A stretch of 64,000 bases of DNA. Source: CAZEQK01 sp964514395. GTDB lineage: Bacteria > Bacillota > Bacilli > Tepidibacillales > Tepidibacillaceae. This document shows, one piece after another, positions 25,853 through 35,666 of this stretch. The notes below the pieces were generated by a model. The model did no database searches, was not told the origin of the DNA, and saw nothing but the letters and a program-made list of their open reading frames with translations. Where the stretch lies: positions 83,958 to 147,957 of the forward strand of contig CAZEQK010000002.1 in the NCBI GenBank assembly GCA_964514395.1, written 5' to 3'. Both the position numbers and the translations under genes were made by a program. Within the stretch, counting starts at the first letter, position 1. The number at the start of each line of letters is the position of its first letter.

Positions 25853-26163
25853 TATTTTTCATCCTTAGGCAGTCCAGTTTGAGGGCCATCTTCATCATTT
25901 GGAGTCTCATCAGATTCTTTATTCAATTCTTCAAGAGCAGCAGTTGCTTTGTCTTTTCCTCTCACTTTTTCCCCGTTTGGAAGTTCATAATATCCTCCAC
26001 CAAGATGTTTAATCCCATCATAAGGTTTATCTACTAAAGGAAATTCACAATGGCCAGCATCAACTAAACGTTGTTCTTCTTCTTCTGTTAAACTATGAAT
26101 CACTTCACCAGGTTGATAAATCTTTTCTCCTGTATTGATTCTAGTATCTTTTACAATAATCAT
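25852..26163 (-). CDS. Small head-region protein, unknown
   Basis: 103 residues. The N-terminus (KIYQPGEVIHSLTEEEEQRLVDAGHCEF) resembles short head-connector-region proteins. The C-terminus is a disordered acidic tail. It lies between the capsid and head-tail joining genes. Confidence 0.65.
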   Translation of the reverse strand: MIIVKDTRINTGEKIYQPGEVIHSLTEEEEQRLVDAGHCEFPLVDKPYDGIKHLGGGYYELPNGEKVRGKDKATAALEELNKESDETPNDEDGPQTGLPKDEK

Positions 26164-26174
26164 TACTACACCCC

Positions 26175-27224
26175 CTATAAGACTGTGGCGACGAACCAGT
26201 CGTCAACGTCTTCTGGTTTTGGTACAGGGCGTGAAGATAGTCTAATCATACGTTGCTCATTTTCATCGTCTGCCCATGATTTTGGAATACGTGGACCCTC
26301 ATAGGTATAGAATTGACCTGCTTCCATTTGAGTAACAGCACCATATAAAAGTTCACCTGTATTTGGACGAGCAAGTAAAATTTGATTTGCTGGTACCATT
26401 GCCTTTTCAGTACCATCGTCATCCACATACCATTCGTCATAGGTATAGAGATCAAGAGCCAGATCATGAATACGTCCAAGATAAGTTAGAGCATCGTCTT
26501 GAACAACAGGTGCAATTTCTAATTGTTTGGAATTAAACTGTTTAAGTTTATCTACAACTTGAGCATCTGAAAGGAATTTTTCTGCAGCATCTTGGCCTAA
26601 TATGACCATGGTTGGTGCTCGACCAGATGTTCGTATAACTTGAAGTCTCCATCGTTTTAAATCAGCTAACTTTGTAGATGTCCCTTGATCCCATAATGCT
26701 GCACCAGCTAATATTTCTTTATTAGTTACACCATAATTAATGACTTGATCAACATATTTGGAGTTATTGTAATCAATGTACCCTTTAACATTGATTTGAC
26801 CATTGAAAAGTAATTCTCTAATCATCCATTCCTCACGGCGGGTAATCATGTCATCCATTTCAGCTAAATCACGACCTAGAAGCTCAGTTTGACGATCAGC
26901 AGGAGTACGTTGGCTAAATACATTTTCACCAATTCCTCGAATCACAATATCATCAATTGTAATCTGACGTTGTGGTGCAATCTTTGGAGCAGTGTATTTG
27001 TCTGTTCTAAATCCTTGGCGATCCATTGTAATCCCACCAACGCGTGGAGCTACAAATGGTGCCATTTTACGTTTTCCTTTTTTGTAATCAAGTAGTACCT
27101 CTTCAGTAACAAACGGAGTCATATCAGGAAAGAAAGTCCTTCTAAAAAAAGATCTCGCCGGCATCATTTTTTGAATGGCGGCGAGCATTGTTTGTGTGCG
27201 ATATATATTAATATTCAATTTCAA
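26175..27224 (-). CDS. Major capsid protein, lambda gpE family
   Basis: 349 residues. RSFFRRTFFPDMTPFVTEEVLLDYKKGKRKMAPFVAP, the DLAEMDDMITRREEWMIRELL spine helix and AVTQMEAGQFYTYE are hallmarks of the Phage_cap_E family. It is encoded right after the D-like decoration protein, as in lambda. Confidence 0.95.
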   Translation of the reverse strand: MKLNINIYRTQTMLAAIQKMMPARSFFRRTFFPDMTPFVTEEVLLDYKKGKRKMAPFVAPRVGGITMDRQGFRTDKYTAPKIAPQRQITIDDIVIRGIGENVFSQRTPADRQTELLGRDLAEMDDMITRREEWMIRELLFNGQINVKGYIDYNNSKYVDQVINYGVTNKEILAGAALWDQGTSTKLADLKRWRLQVIRTSGRAPTMVILGQDAAEKFLSDAQVVDKLKQFNSKQLEIAPVVQDDALTYLGRIHDLALDLYTYDEWYVDDDGTEKAMVPANQILLARPNTGELLYGAVTQMEAGQFYTYEGPRIPKSWADDENEQRMIRLSSRPVPKPEDVDDWFVATVL

Positions 27225-27232
27225 ATCCTCCT

Positions 27233-27895
27233 TTAGTATGGAATCGTTTCATTTAAGAAAATTCCGATTTCACGTAGATGTTTTTCATGATCTGCATAGG
27301 TATCTGTTCCACCAAATGTAAGAGCTGCTCGATTAAATGTTCCAGAACTGTATGCAGTAATGGTTACGTCAGCAGAAGTTGCATCGATATCATCCGTTAA
27401 AATACAATCTGCATCTTGACTTCCGTCAACATTTGATGAATCGACAACTACAGCTTTTCCAGAACCTGCATTAACTGCTATTGTGAATTTATCGCCGACC
27501 GCAAAATCAGTAGCGCCATCATTGATTGTGAATGCAATTGAACCTGCAAATGCTGATCCTACTACCGCATCATCTAGACGGTTATTATCTGGATCAATAA
27601 CCTTAAAAGTTCCTCCATCTGCAACAGCGGTAATACATTCTAAAGTGTAAGTCCCAATTTTTGCTGACTTTCCAAGAGCTTGTCCTGTAACAGTACCATC
27701 TCCTGTATTACCTGCATCAGCTACAGGTGCTGCAATTGCTTTTAAAATTAAACCTAAAACAGTTCCTCTTGTTAGAACACCTTGACCTGATGCAATAATA
27801 ACCGATTTGGTCTGGACGTCTAGACCAGGCATATTCCCAAATAAATTATCATACGTCGTTGAATCAACTGCTTTTGTATAAAGTTCATCTGCCAT
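27233..27895 (-). CDS. Head decoration protein D with an extra inserted domain
   Basis: 220 residues. The ends match lambda gpD-type proteins (TVLGLILKA at about 45 and FNRAALTFGG near the C-terminus). Residues about 55-150 form an inserted beta-rich domain with GTYTLECITAVADGGTFKV, seen in larger relatives. Decoration proteins stiffen the expanded capsid. Confidence 0.85.
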   Translation of the reverse strand: MADELYTKAVDSTTYDNLFGNMPGLDVQTKSVIIASGQGVLTRGTVLGLILKAIAAPVADAGNTGDGTVTGQALGKSAKIGTYTLECITAVADGGTFKVIDPDNNRLDDAVVGSAFAGSIAFTINDGATDFAVGDKFTIAVNAGSGKAVVVDSSNVDGSQDADCILTDDIDATSADVTITAYSSGTFNRAALTFGGTDTYADHEKHLREIGIFLNETIPY

Positions 27896-29028
27896 TAGTT
27901 TTTAACCTCCTTACGTTTTTGATTTAAACCTGCAGCAATTTTATCCACTATTGCATTTTCATCATCATCCTTAAGATCAGTTGGTTCGCCTGCAGGTGGC
28001 ACTTCATTTGCTGGGTTTAGTTCTTCCTCTCTTTTTGCTACAAATTTTGTACCAGCTGCAGCATTAACCTGTAGAGTTTCAAATGCTAAATCTTGAGCGC
28101 TCATTGGGGATTCATACTTAGCTTTATTCACTAAATTTTGTGGAATTGTTGGTGCAATATCATCAATAGCTTTCAAACGATCCCTTTCTGCATTCGTTGC
28201 TTCTAATATTAGTTCATTGCACAAATCTGGGAAGTTGTTCTTTAAGTCGTCTAGATTTTTGATTTCCAATTCTTCTTCACTCTCCTTCTTTTGGTTAATT
28301 GTATTATCAATTGATGACAAATCATTTAGCTTATCCTCTAATGCAGTCAAGCTTTTTGCTGTTTCGTTTGCATTATTAACAATTGATAATCTATTGAATG
28401 CAAAATTTAATGGTTCATTATTTATTTCTTCACTAGATTGGTCAATATATTGAATATTAGTTGCAAATCCTTCTTTAACAGCAGTTTTTGCACTCATATA
28501 GGTTTCATCATCCATCATTGATGATATTTTTTCTCTTGGAAGACCAGTGCCAAGTTGATAAGCATTCATAATCGTTTCTTTAACGGTATCCAAGACATCA
28601 GCTATTTTTCTAAGATCAGAAGCGTAACCGCTGGCACTGGTTAATGGATTGTGCATCATAAAAATATCCATTGGTCCCATATATCTTTCATCGCCAGCCA
28701 TATATGGAATAGTTGCTGCGCTCATTACTTTTGCATCAGCTTTTGTAATGATTTTTGCACCTGTTTTTTTATGCTCCATTAATGCATTATACATTCCTGC
28801 AGCCGCAAATACACTTCCACCATAACTATTAATCCAAACCGTTATATCTTTTCTGGAATATTTAGCTAGTTCTTTACGAAATGCATTTGGTGATGCAACT
28901 GGTATTCCAAACCATTCATAGATCCAAGCATTTTCTGAATCAATAATATCCCCTTCTATTCTTAGTTCAATACTCTCTGAAGTTGTTTCTGTTGCTGCAT
29001 TTTTTATGAATCTCCAAAAATTACTCAT
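27895..29028 (-). CDS. ClpP-like head maturation protease fused to scaffold
   Basis: 377 residues. The ClpP fold covers about 20-200 with INSYGGSVFAAAGMY, the catalytic Ser103 in KVMSAATIPYMAG and His126 in MMHNPLT. The rest (about 215-377) is charged coiled coil, probably the internal scaffold. This is the S14 type (lambda gpC/Nu3-like). ATG 29028 follows GGGGGTGAT. GTG 29040 is less likely. It overlaps the portal gene. Confidence 0.9.
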   Translation of the reverse strand: MSNFWRFIKNAATETTSESIELRIEGDIIDSENAWIYEWFGIPVASPNAFRKELAKYSRKDITVWINSYGGSVFAAAGMYNALMEHKKTGAKIITKADAKVMSAATIPYMAGDERYMGPMDIFMMHNPLTSASGYASDLRKIADVLDTVKETIMNAYQLGTGLPREKISSMMDDETYMSAKTAVKEGFATNIQYIDQSSEEINNEPLNFAFNRLSIVNNANETAKSLTALEDKLNDLSSIDNTINQKKESEEELEIKNLDDLKNNFPDLCNELILEATNAERDRLKAIDDIAPTIPQNLVNKAKYESPMSAQDLAFETLQVNAAAGTKFVAKREEELNPANEVPPAGEPTDLKDDDENAIVDKIAAGLNQKRKEVKN

Positions 29029-30637
29029 TGTTTGTATCACCCCCTTCCTTAGGTGTTGGTGATGCTTTAGGAATTGTTTGGCTTATTCCAGCTTGATCCA
29101 TAAGCTTTTTTTCACGTGCCAATTGCTTTAAATTTTGGTCAAAATCTCCCCCAACAATTTCAATTGTTTCTCGCTCTCTTGTTGAAATACCAAGTTCTAT
29201 ACGTTTCCCTGCTGCATCCACTTCTTTTGATGGATCTAATTGACCAGGTGCAGGACCATGCCATTCCGCTTTTGACCATGCCTTTTTTATTGCTGGGTCC
29301 AGAAAGAATCCAGGAGCTTTTATCCTCCCAGTTGCTATTGCGTTTGCAAGCCACTCCTCATAAACAGGTTGACAGAACTCTTTTGCAATCCATTGTCTAC
29401 GTGTTCTAAACATTTTCCAAGATTCTAAAAGAGCAGCTCGGCTTGCACTATAGCTAGATTGAAATGATTTAAGTAATAATTCCTGTGGAATCTCCAATGC
29501 TGAACCGATATATCTAGTTAATGAATTGACGAACATCTCAAAATTGCTATTTGGTCTTGATGGGTTGGCTATCTCAACACTTTCGCCTGGATTTAATACA
29601 TTAACAGCTCCATTCCCCATTTGATAATCAATCGGATCATTATTTGGTACCTGATCTTGATCTGGAAGCATACTTCCTAATGGATTTTCACTTGACGGTC
29701 CATTGGATTTGATGAAAACCGTAAACATTCCAGATATTACAGCAGCCATTAATTCAGCTTCAGTATATCTAGTGATCTGTTTAAGCGATTCTATAACTGG
29801 TGCTAGGTAAGGAACGCCTCTACGTTGTTCAGCTCGTTCAAATTCAGCAAGATGTAAAATATTAGAACGACCAGTGTCCTTCCCATATGCTTCTATTCTC
29901 TTCCATTTTCTTGGTTTTGTTGCTTCTAATCCGGTTGTAATCGGGTACAGGTTACAAATCCAATAAGCAACGGTTTTACCACTGTCATCATACTCAACAC
30001 CTGATGTGATGTAATTATCATTATTTTTGTTTTTACCTTCTACGGTACCAGCCACAGTGAGATTTTGCCAAGGTGTTGAGATGCGATCTGCTTCTATAAG
30101 ATGAATTCTTAAACCGTATGGCATCCATGATGTTGGTTTTTCTTGCTTAAATAAAGCAAATGCATCACCATTCATCAATTGGCCCAAAAAAGCAATACCC
30201 TGCATGTCATAAAAATCCGACATTCGCAATGCATCACTGTACTTACTTTCAGCCCACAAAGTAAACTCTCTTTCTACTTGTCTCTCCCACTGGTCAGCAT
30301 CTTCATCTGTCATTTTGAGAAATTCTGCATCAATTCGAGCTTTCAACCGCAAACCTGGACCAATAATATTAGTTTTATTTGTTCTAAGAGCAGATGTAGC
30401 GATTGGAGCGTTCATATATAAGTCACGTGACCTTGCACGTAATATTGTTAGATTTAAATCAATATCATCCTTTGCTCCGGATGCAATCGTTCTCCATCCT
30501 TTCATGCTCTTTTTTCTTCCTGATGCTCCACCTTCGCTATATCCAGAGTCAATTACCTCTAGAGTTTTACGTGCTGCCATACGTTGAACGGCCCATTTGG
30601 GTGAGAATGTTGCAATTGTACGATCTATTAGGTTCAT
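29021..30637 (-). CDS. Portal protein, lambda gpB family
   Basis: 538 residues. DLYMNAPIATSALRTNKTNIIGPGLRLKA at the N-terminus and IPQELLLKSFQSSYSASRAALLESWK near the C-terminus are typical of lambda-type portals, the DNA gate of the head. Confidence 0.95.
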   Translation of the reverse strand: MNLIDRTIATFSPKWAVQRMAARKTLEVIDSGYSEGGASGRKKSMKGWRTIASGAKDDIDLNLTILRARSRDLYMNAPIATSALRTNKTNIIGPGLRLKARIDAEFLKMTDEDADQWERQVEREFTLWAESKYSDALRMSDFYDMQGIAFLGQLMNGDAFALFKQEKPTSWMPYGLRIHLIEADRISTPWQNLTVAGTVEGKNKNNDNYITSGVEYDDSGKTVAYWICNLYPITTGLEATKPRKWKRIEAYGKDTGRSNILHLAEFERAEQRRGVPYLAPVIESLKQITRYTEAELMAAVISGMFTVFIKSNGPSSENPLGSMLPDQDQVPNNDPIDYQMGNGAVNVLNPGESVEIANPSRPNSNFEMFVNSLTRYIGSALEIPQELLLKSFQSSYSASRAALLESWKMFRTRRQWIAKEFCQPVYEEWLANAIATGRIKAPGFFLDPAIKKAWSKAEWHGPAPGQLDPSKEVDAAGKRIELGISTRERETIEIVGGDFDQNLKQLAREKKLMDQAGISQTIPKASPTPKEGGDTNNE

Positions 30638-30652
30638 GCTTTACCTCCTCTC

Positions 30653-30889
30653 CTAGATATCACGAGGTACCACTCCAAATACTCGGTTTCTACCTTTTCT
30701 AGTTGCATTTGACTCTTCTTGAGCAACTTCTCGTTCTAAGTATTTAATCATATTAGCTATTTCTGTTAAATTTGCTCTTGTTAATCGACGAGATCCAATT
30801 GAATATTCTTGAGCTCCATCTAAAATAGCCGTTTCACAGTCAATATATTGCTGTAAACGGCTTTGAAGTGTTTCTAACCGTGTTGCCAT
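30653..30889 (-). CDS. Small head protein, DUF6148-like (gpW position)
   Basis: 78 residues: ATRLETLQSRLQQYIDCETAIL, QEYSIGSRRLTRANLTEI and VFGVVPRD. The recalled DUF6148 pattern and the place between terminase and portal point to a gpW-like head completion protein. ATG 30889 follows GGAGG. An earlier in-frame ATG (30922) lies inside the terminase gene. Confidence 0.75.
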   Translation of the reverse strand: MATRLETLQSRLQQYIDCETAILDGAQEYSIGSRRLTRANLTEIANMIKYLEREVAQEESNATRKGRNRVFGVVPRDI

Positions 30890-30911
30890 GAGCAGAAAAC
30901 CTCCAATACTT

Positions 30912-32762
30912 TTATATTTCAATACCTTTATTAATTAACCCAACTTTTTTTTGAGGTTTTTTTTCTTTAATCGCTTCCTCTTCATCCATTTCCCTAATCT
31001 TTTTCAAAGTTTCAAGTGGAGGATTAAGAATTTCAAATGCTGCTGTAGCATAATTTCGAATGTCAAAAGGCTCATTTCTTTTACTTCCAGGTTTCATTTC
31101 CCATAAAAAAGAGGGAACTCCTTTTACTTTTCTTCTGACTTTATGTTCTGCAGTCAATCCTTCAAAGTATGGTTCATCGTAATTCCGCTCTGGATTAGAA
31201 GGAAAATGAGAAAATCCCGGTTGATCTGCTGATTTAATTTTAAGTCTAGAGGTTAAAGTATCTTTTCCTACATCTACTCCAATTGTAAAAAGCCATACAC
31301 CTTTTTCATTCCTTTTCTTTGGACGGTTAATAAAAGGAATGCCATTTCCACCTCTTCCTTTAATAGCCCATACTCTGTTAAACTCTCTTGCTTTGCAAAA
31401 AGTATAAACTTCATCAGTAAAATGACCACCTGAGTCTATACAGGTAGTCATGATTTTAAGTTTATAATCATCATTAATGATATATTCTTTATTTAAGATA
31501 AGGTCAAGTTGTTCCCAAACATAATTTTGTCCTGGATCTCCCATAATTACACCATATTGAATACCCCATGACTCTTTATCCAATCCCCAACCAACAATCT
31601 CATATTCTAAACGATTATCTTGGACATCAACTCCACAAGTTAATACTAAAACAGGTGAAGGGACTTCCGTTTGATAAAATTCTCTTCGATTCTTCAGGTC
31701 ATCTATTTCTACTCCTGATCCTTTTTCTTCCCATGTTTCCCCTAAAGATGTATTAATCCAAACTTTAAGTCTTTCTGGTCCTTCTCTATTGGCTTCTTGG
31801 AATTCTTCAACGATAGTTTCCCACTGCTTCCATGGACTTGCGAATTCATTTAGATGGAATCCTCTTACTTTCCGATTTTCTTTTTGAGCTATCCATTTCC
31901 CTTGTTGCGACTTCCATTCATGTTCTCCATGTAATGCACCGCAATATTTACAGGCATGATTCACATTTGTACATTGTTCGACCTTTCCATCATATTCAAA
32001 AACAATTTGGGGCCATTTCAATGGTTGGTATTCTCCGCAACTAGGACAAGTTAAATTCCATTCTTCCATAGTGCTATTTTCATAAGCACTTTCTATTCTA
32101 GATGCTCCCTTAATCGTTGGTGTACTAACCATAACAATCTTTCTATTCCAAAATGTTGTTGCTCTTTTTGTAACAAGGGATACAGGATCTCCTTCTGTTC
32201 CAGCTGAAATCGGGTATCTATCAACCTCATCTAGCAATACGATTCTAATTGGTCTACTAGCTAATGAAGCTGAAGAGTTCGCCCCTGCCATGGTAATATG
32301 TCCTCCTGGAAAAGATTTATGAAGTAATGTATTACCACTATTTCTGCTTTTTATATCTTTAATTTTTTTCCGAAGAGCTGGTGTGTCTCTTATCATCGGA
32401 GATAATCTATCTTTGGAAAATGCTTGTGCTAATTCTAACGTTGGTTGAACTTGCATCATAGGTGATGGATCTTGATCTATAAAATATCCGATTATATTTA
32501 AGATAATTTCTGTTTTACCTACCTGAGCCGAGCACATAGCTACTATTGTTTCTATATAATCATCACTTAAAGCATTCATTATTTCTCTTTGATAAGGAGC
32601 TCTATCAGTATTCCATTGTCCTGGTTCTGCCGATGCTTCAGATGATAATTTTCTTTCTTTATCCGCCCATTCAGATACAGTTAATACTGGAGGTGGGGCG
32701 ACTAATTTAGCAATTTTTTTAAAAAGCTTGATTGTTTTTTTCTTAGGATTCTTCATCTTCAT
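30912..32762 (-). CDS. Terminase large subunit, GpA family
   Basis: 616 residues. Walker A-like CSAQVGKTE (77-85), Walker B IVLLDEVDRYP, a CPSCG/CKYCG zinc pair and a C-terminal nuclease domain (IDSGGHFTDEVYTFC) are all present. GpA-type terminases cut and pump DNA with a Nu1-type partner, usually at a cos site. Confidence 0.95.
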   Translation of the reverse strand: MKMKNPKKKTIKLFKKIAKLVAPPPVLTVSEWADKERKLSSEASAEPGQWNTDRAPYQREIMNALSDDYIETIVAMCSAQVGKTEIILNIIGYFIDQDPSPMMQVQPTLELAQAFSKDRLSPMIRDTPALRKKIKDIKSRNSGNTLLHKSFPGGHITMAGANSSASLASRPIRIVLLDEVDRYPISAGTEGDPVSLVTKRATTFWNRKIVMVSTPTIKGASRIESAYENSTMEEWNLTCPSCGEYQPLKWPQIVFEYDGKVEQCTNVNHACKYCGALHGEHEWKSQQGKWIAQKENRKVRGFHLNEFASPWKQWETIVEEFQEANREGPERLKVWINTSLGETWEEKGSGVEIDDLKNRREFYQTEVPSPVLVLTCGVDVQDNRLEYEIVGWGLDKESWGIQYGVIMGDPGQNYVWEQLDLILNKEYIINDDYKLKIMTTCIDSGGHFTDEVYTFCKAREFNRVWAIKGRGGNGIPFINRPKKRNEKGVWLFTIGVDVGKDTLTSRLKIKSADQPGFSHFPSNPERNYDEPYFEGLTAEHKVRRKVKGVPSFLWEMKPGSKRNEPFDIRNYATAAFEILNPPLETLKKIREMDEEEAIKEKKPQKKVGLINKGIEI

Positions 32763-33291
32763 TAGTCTTCATATGTTCCTTTATAAAAATTTCAGGATTA
32801 TAATCGGACAATTCAGATAGAGCTTCGTTTAAAACATTCATTAATTTTGCTTTTATTGTATTTGTTTCTGATATATTAATAAGTTGAGGAGATAATTTAG
32901 TTGGGATTGATAAAATTCTCTGTCTAAATGATGTTAGCATATCATTCATCACGTTCTCTACATCTTCTGAACTATGTACATCTCCACGCATTATTTGAAG
33001 TTCTAATTCTGTTTTTTCTCTTCTTGCTTTTGTCCAAAGAGCTTCTTCTTCTGACTTATTCAATTCTTCTTTATTCGGTTTTAAATATTCAATATATGTT
33101 TGAATGGAAGAAGGTAAATCGAACATTCCTCGCGCTGATTTGACGAAAGCACCATCTTTCGCCAGCTGCTGAATTCTTCTTTTAGTCAATCCGAAAATTT
33201 CGCTCATTTCTTGAGTACCTACTATTAACTTTGAATCATCAGAAGCCTTGTGCGACAACCATTCCACCACCTTTATAAAATTATTTCCCAA
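32743..33291 (-). CDS. Terminase small subunit, Nu1-like
   Basis: 182 residues. Winged helix (VGTQEMSEIFGLTKRRIQQLAKDGAFVK), then the helical LWTKARREKTELELQIMRGDVH linker typical of Nu1. It recognises cos and recruits GpA. It overlaps the large subunit gene by 20 bp. Confidence 0.9.
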   Translation of the reverse strand: MGNNFIKVVEWLSHKASDDSKLIVGTQEMSEIFGLTKRRIQQLAKDGAFVKSARGMFDLPSSIQTYIEYLKPNKEELNKSEEEALWTKARREKTELELQIMRGDVHSSEDVENVMNDMLTSFRQRILSIPTKLSPQLINISETNTIKAKLMNVLNEALSELSDYNPEIFIKEHMKTNEDEES

Positions 33292-33345
33292 ATTAGAATC
33301 TGTGAAAGCGAAATAACCTTTTTGAATTTTTATCTAGCTCTTTTT

Positions 33346-33391
33346 TGGGCTCGCAAGCACCCGCAAGCTTTTATTGCTCTAGAAGGACCCG
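33346..33391. other. Candidate cos region
   Basis: A GC-rich island lies in an AT-rich gap 55 bp upstream of the Nu1 gene. It has CGCAAGC twice (33352-33358, 33362-33368) and a GGACCC end. GpA/Nu1 phages normally carry cos just before the small terminase gene. Confidence 0.45.
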
Positions 33392-33452
33392 TAATTATGA
33401 TTTTTCAAACAAAAAAACACCCATTAAGGATGCCTAAATATAAATATTATTG

Positions 33453-33947
33453 TTAATTGTTTGGCCATAAGGCTTTTTTTGCGGTTTCACTAACTATTCC
33501 TATCAATATTTCCTTGAATCCACTTGCAAATTCTGGCCCTGCTTTAGATACTAATTTTTTAAATCTAGTAGTAGCTATAGTGGTTCGTGGCCCCTCTTTA
33601 ATTAGATCATCTAAACTTTTCTTTAAAAGTTCTTGTTCATCTTCATTAAGCATTTCCATTTCTTCCGCGAGTTCTTTTGCTGCCTTTATTCTTTCTTCTG
33701 CCCATGAAAAAGGAGAGCCACATTCATGGCAGAAACTAGGAGCAACAAAATTATCAAATGAAATAACACCAGGAAAATTATAATAACCCCTTATAGGAGC
33801 ATTACATTTATTGCAGGTTGTAATGGTTGGTTGTCCACATTTATCGCAGTGCTTTTGATTGCTATTTGGATATGATTTTGTACTGCTATTTATTACATGA
33901 CCATTAAGACAAATCTGAGCTACATCGTACCAGCTATCATCACTCAT
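33453..33947 (-). CDS. DUF2321-like zinc-ribbon protein
   Basis: 164 residues. VAQICLNGHVINSSTKSYP, then CDKCGQ, CNKCNA and CHECGS pairs give two zinc ribbons. A helical C-terminus follows (LLKKSLDDLIKEGPRTTIAT). This matches the DUF2321 pattern as recalled. ATG 33947 follows GGAGG. It lies between cos/terminase and a divergent promoter and is not a virion gene. Function unknown. Confidence 0.7.
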   Translation of the reverse strand: MSDDSWYDVAQICLNGHVINSSTKSYPNSNQKHCDKCGQPTITTCNKCNAPIRGYYNFPGVISFDNFVAPSFCHECGSPFSWAEERIKAAKELAEEMEMLNEDEQELLKKSLDDLIKEGPRTTIATTRFKKLVSKAGPEFASGFKEILIGIVSETAKKALWPNN

Positions 33948-34002
33948 TTCAATCACCTCCTCTTCACCATATCATATAGCAAAAAGAAGACTATTTTATC
34001 AA

Positions 34003-34012
34003 TTCGACAAAA
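34003..34012. promoter_or_regulatory. Second candidate Spo0A box
   Basis: TTCGACAAAA again matches the complement of TTTTGTCGAA, in the promoter gap between two divergent accessory genes. Confidence 0.35.
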
Positions 34013-34074
34013 CTAGTGTTTTTTCGTCAAAGGATTTTTATATATTTTGTTTAATTGGCCGATTTAGGAAGAAG

Positions 34075-34404
34075 GTGATCGTTATCAAAGTCATTTATAC
34101 AGTTCAACAAAAGCAATACAAAATTACGGTAGTACAAACATATGATTATATGTATCATATCGTCTATCAACATTTAGATAAAATCAATAATCGAACTATA
34201 TTATCTACGATTGCTAACAAACGATTTGCTATCGAAGCTGCTAAAAGATTCCCTGAGACATATATGATAGCTAAACAAAAAGGTTTTACCTTTGTTGGAG
34301 ATAAGTTTATTCATTTAAAAAATAGAATAACCATTTTAGTAGAACATGCTATAGAATTTACACCTGATAGATTCATGCTCTATTTGTGGGATATTTTAAA
34401 TTAA
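34075..34404 (+). CDS. Accessory protein, unknown
   Basis: 109 residues, aromatic and beta-rich at first (VIYTVQQKQYKITVVQTYDYMYHIVYQ), then helical. No motif is recognised. GTG 34075 is the first usable start, close after AGGAAGAAG. It is divergent from the DUF2321 gene and opposite to the structural genes. Confidence 0.55.
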   Translation: MIVIKVIYTVQQKQYKITVVQTYDYMYHIVYQHLDKINNRTILSTIANKRFAIEAAKRFPETYMIAKQKGFTFVGDKFIHLKNRITILVEHAIEFTPDRFMLYLWDILN

Positions 34405-34482
34405 TAAAAAGGAATATCCCCCCAAATGTTGAAATATGGTAATGACTAAATTACATATTTAAATGATAAGGAGGGATTTTAT

Positions 34483-34614
34483 ATGTCAGAAAATAATCGT
34501 CCTACGTCTAATAATAACAAATCAACAACAAGACCCAATGGTAAATGGGAACAAAATTCAGTTGATAAACCTTCTTTAATTAAACCACCTGCAAATCCAC
34601 CTAAAGAAAAATAG
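34483..34614 (+). CDS. 43-residue Pro/Asn-rich peptide
   Basis: A strong AAGGAGGG site precedes ATG 34483. The peptide (SENNRPTSNNNKSTTRPNG, ending PPANPPKEK) is disordered. It is convergent with the DUF6338 gene 10 bp away. Function unknown. Confidence 0.55.
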   Translation: MSENNRPTSNNNKSTTRPNGKWEQNSVDKPSLIKPPANPPKEK

Positions 34615-34624
34615 CATATTATAC

Positions 34625-35305
34625 TTATTTATTATTAATGATTTCACTAATCTTTTTCGAATCAAAAATTTTAATATAGGTTCCTGAATTAATGTCAATA
34701 AATATATTTACTATAGGGATATCATTATTAGCTATTTTATTAGTGAAATATTCAACGTGATTGAGAAGTAAACTTCGTTCCGGTTCAAAAGTCCGGGACA
34801 CTTTTTTTATTTCTCCAATAATTCCTTTTTCCTTACTATCGATTTTTCCTATTTCTATGACTTGTGCATCATTACTTAAAAATACTTCATCCCATACAGA
34901 TGGAGAATTAGAAAATGGTGCAACTCCTCTCCATTTTCTAATATTATTAATCAAATTTCTCTGTAATTGATATATCCACTTAGAATAAATGACACCCAAT
35001 ATAAAGCTAACTACAGCACTAATTATTAAAAATGAAATCAAAAAAATCAAATTGGAATAGACTTTTTTCAGATCATTAAGAGTCCAAATATATTTCATAG
35101 TAGTAAATGATGATGAAATTTTAATAAATAAATTATATATTAGCAGAGTAGATGTTGATACTGGCAACCAAAGTAATGCTGCTATTACAGTCAATTCACT
35201 GGACGAATGTTTGGTAACTGAGTTAACTCCAAATGATTGTATCCAAAAGTACATCATAAACCCAGGTAATATAAATACTAAAGTACTTATAAATTCATTC
35301 AACAT
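34625..35305 (-). CDS. DUF6338-like membrane protein
   Basis: 226 residues. Three membrane helices: 4-25 (ISTLVFILPGFMMYFWI), about 40-62 and about 88-112. A cytoplasmic domain of about 110 residues follows, with WDEVFLSN. The PGF..Y start and layout match the DUF6338 pattern as recalled. ATG 35305 follows GAGGTGATTG. Probable phage cargo acting at the membrane. No function is known. Confidence 0.7.
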   Translation of the reverse strand: MLNEFISTLVFILPGFMMYFWIQSFGVNSVTKHSSSELTVIAALLWLPVSTSTLLIYNLFIKISSSFTTMKYIWTLNDLKKVYSNLIFLISFLIISAVVSFILGVIYSKWIYQLQRNLINNIRKWRGVAPFSNSPSVWDEVFLSNDAQVIEIGKIDSKEKGIIGEIKKVSRTFEPERSLLLNHVEYFTNKIANNDIPIVNIFIDINSGTYIKIFDSKKISEIINNK

Positions 35306-35399
35306 CAATCACCTCAAGATTAGTTATTCTATAACAAATGCAAACTTCCTTCTTAACTAATATACATTTTTCCCCCTCAATCTCTCTTTCCTTCTTTGT

Positions 35400-35621
35400 C
35401 TATTCTCCCAATACCTCAACTATGTACGTCTTTCTGCTCGATTGTGTGTCTCTGGTGGCATATCTGGCATTAAGATTTTCGTTACTAATCTCTTTATCTT
35501 GCTTAACATGATTAACACTCCTCATTTTAATTGATATCCATTCATTTCTTTTCACACATCTATTAAAAGGACATACATACTTAGTTTCTGCATTACTAGA
35601 CCATTCACATTTTTTGCACAT
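35400..35621 (-). CDS. Small cysteine-rich protein
   Basis: 73 residues with CKKCEWSSNAETKYVCPFNRC, a four-cysteine metal knuckle at the N-terminus, then a charged tail. GAGGTAAC precedes ATG 35621. It is the first frame downstream of the structured non-coding block. Function unknown. Confidence 0.5.
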   Translation of the reverse strand: MCKKCEWSSNAETKYVCPFNRCVKRNEWISIKMRSVNHVKQDKEISNENLNARYATRDTQSSRKTYIVEVLGE

Positions 35622-35666
35622 GTTACCTCAGTCACTTTCTATTAATAATTAAAAGAAAAAACCTGT

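Noticed and set aside
33292..33345. Small gene before the terminase
   Set aside because: No frame with a ribosome site; the sequence is better explained as cos-region DNA.
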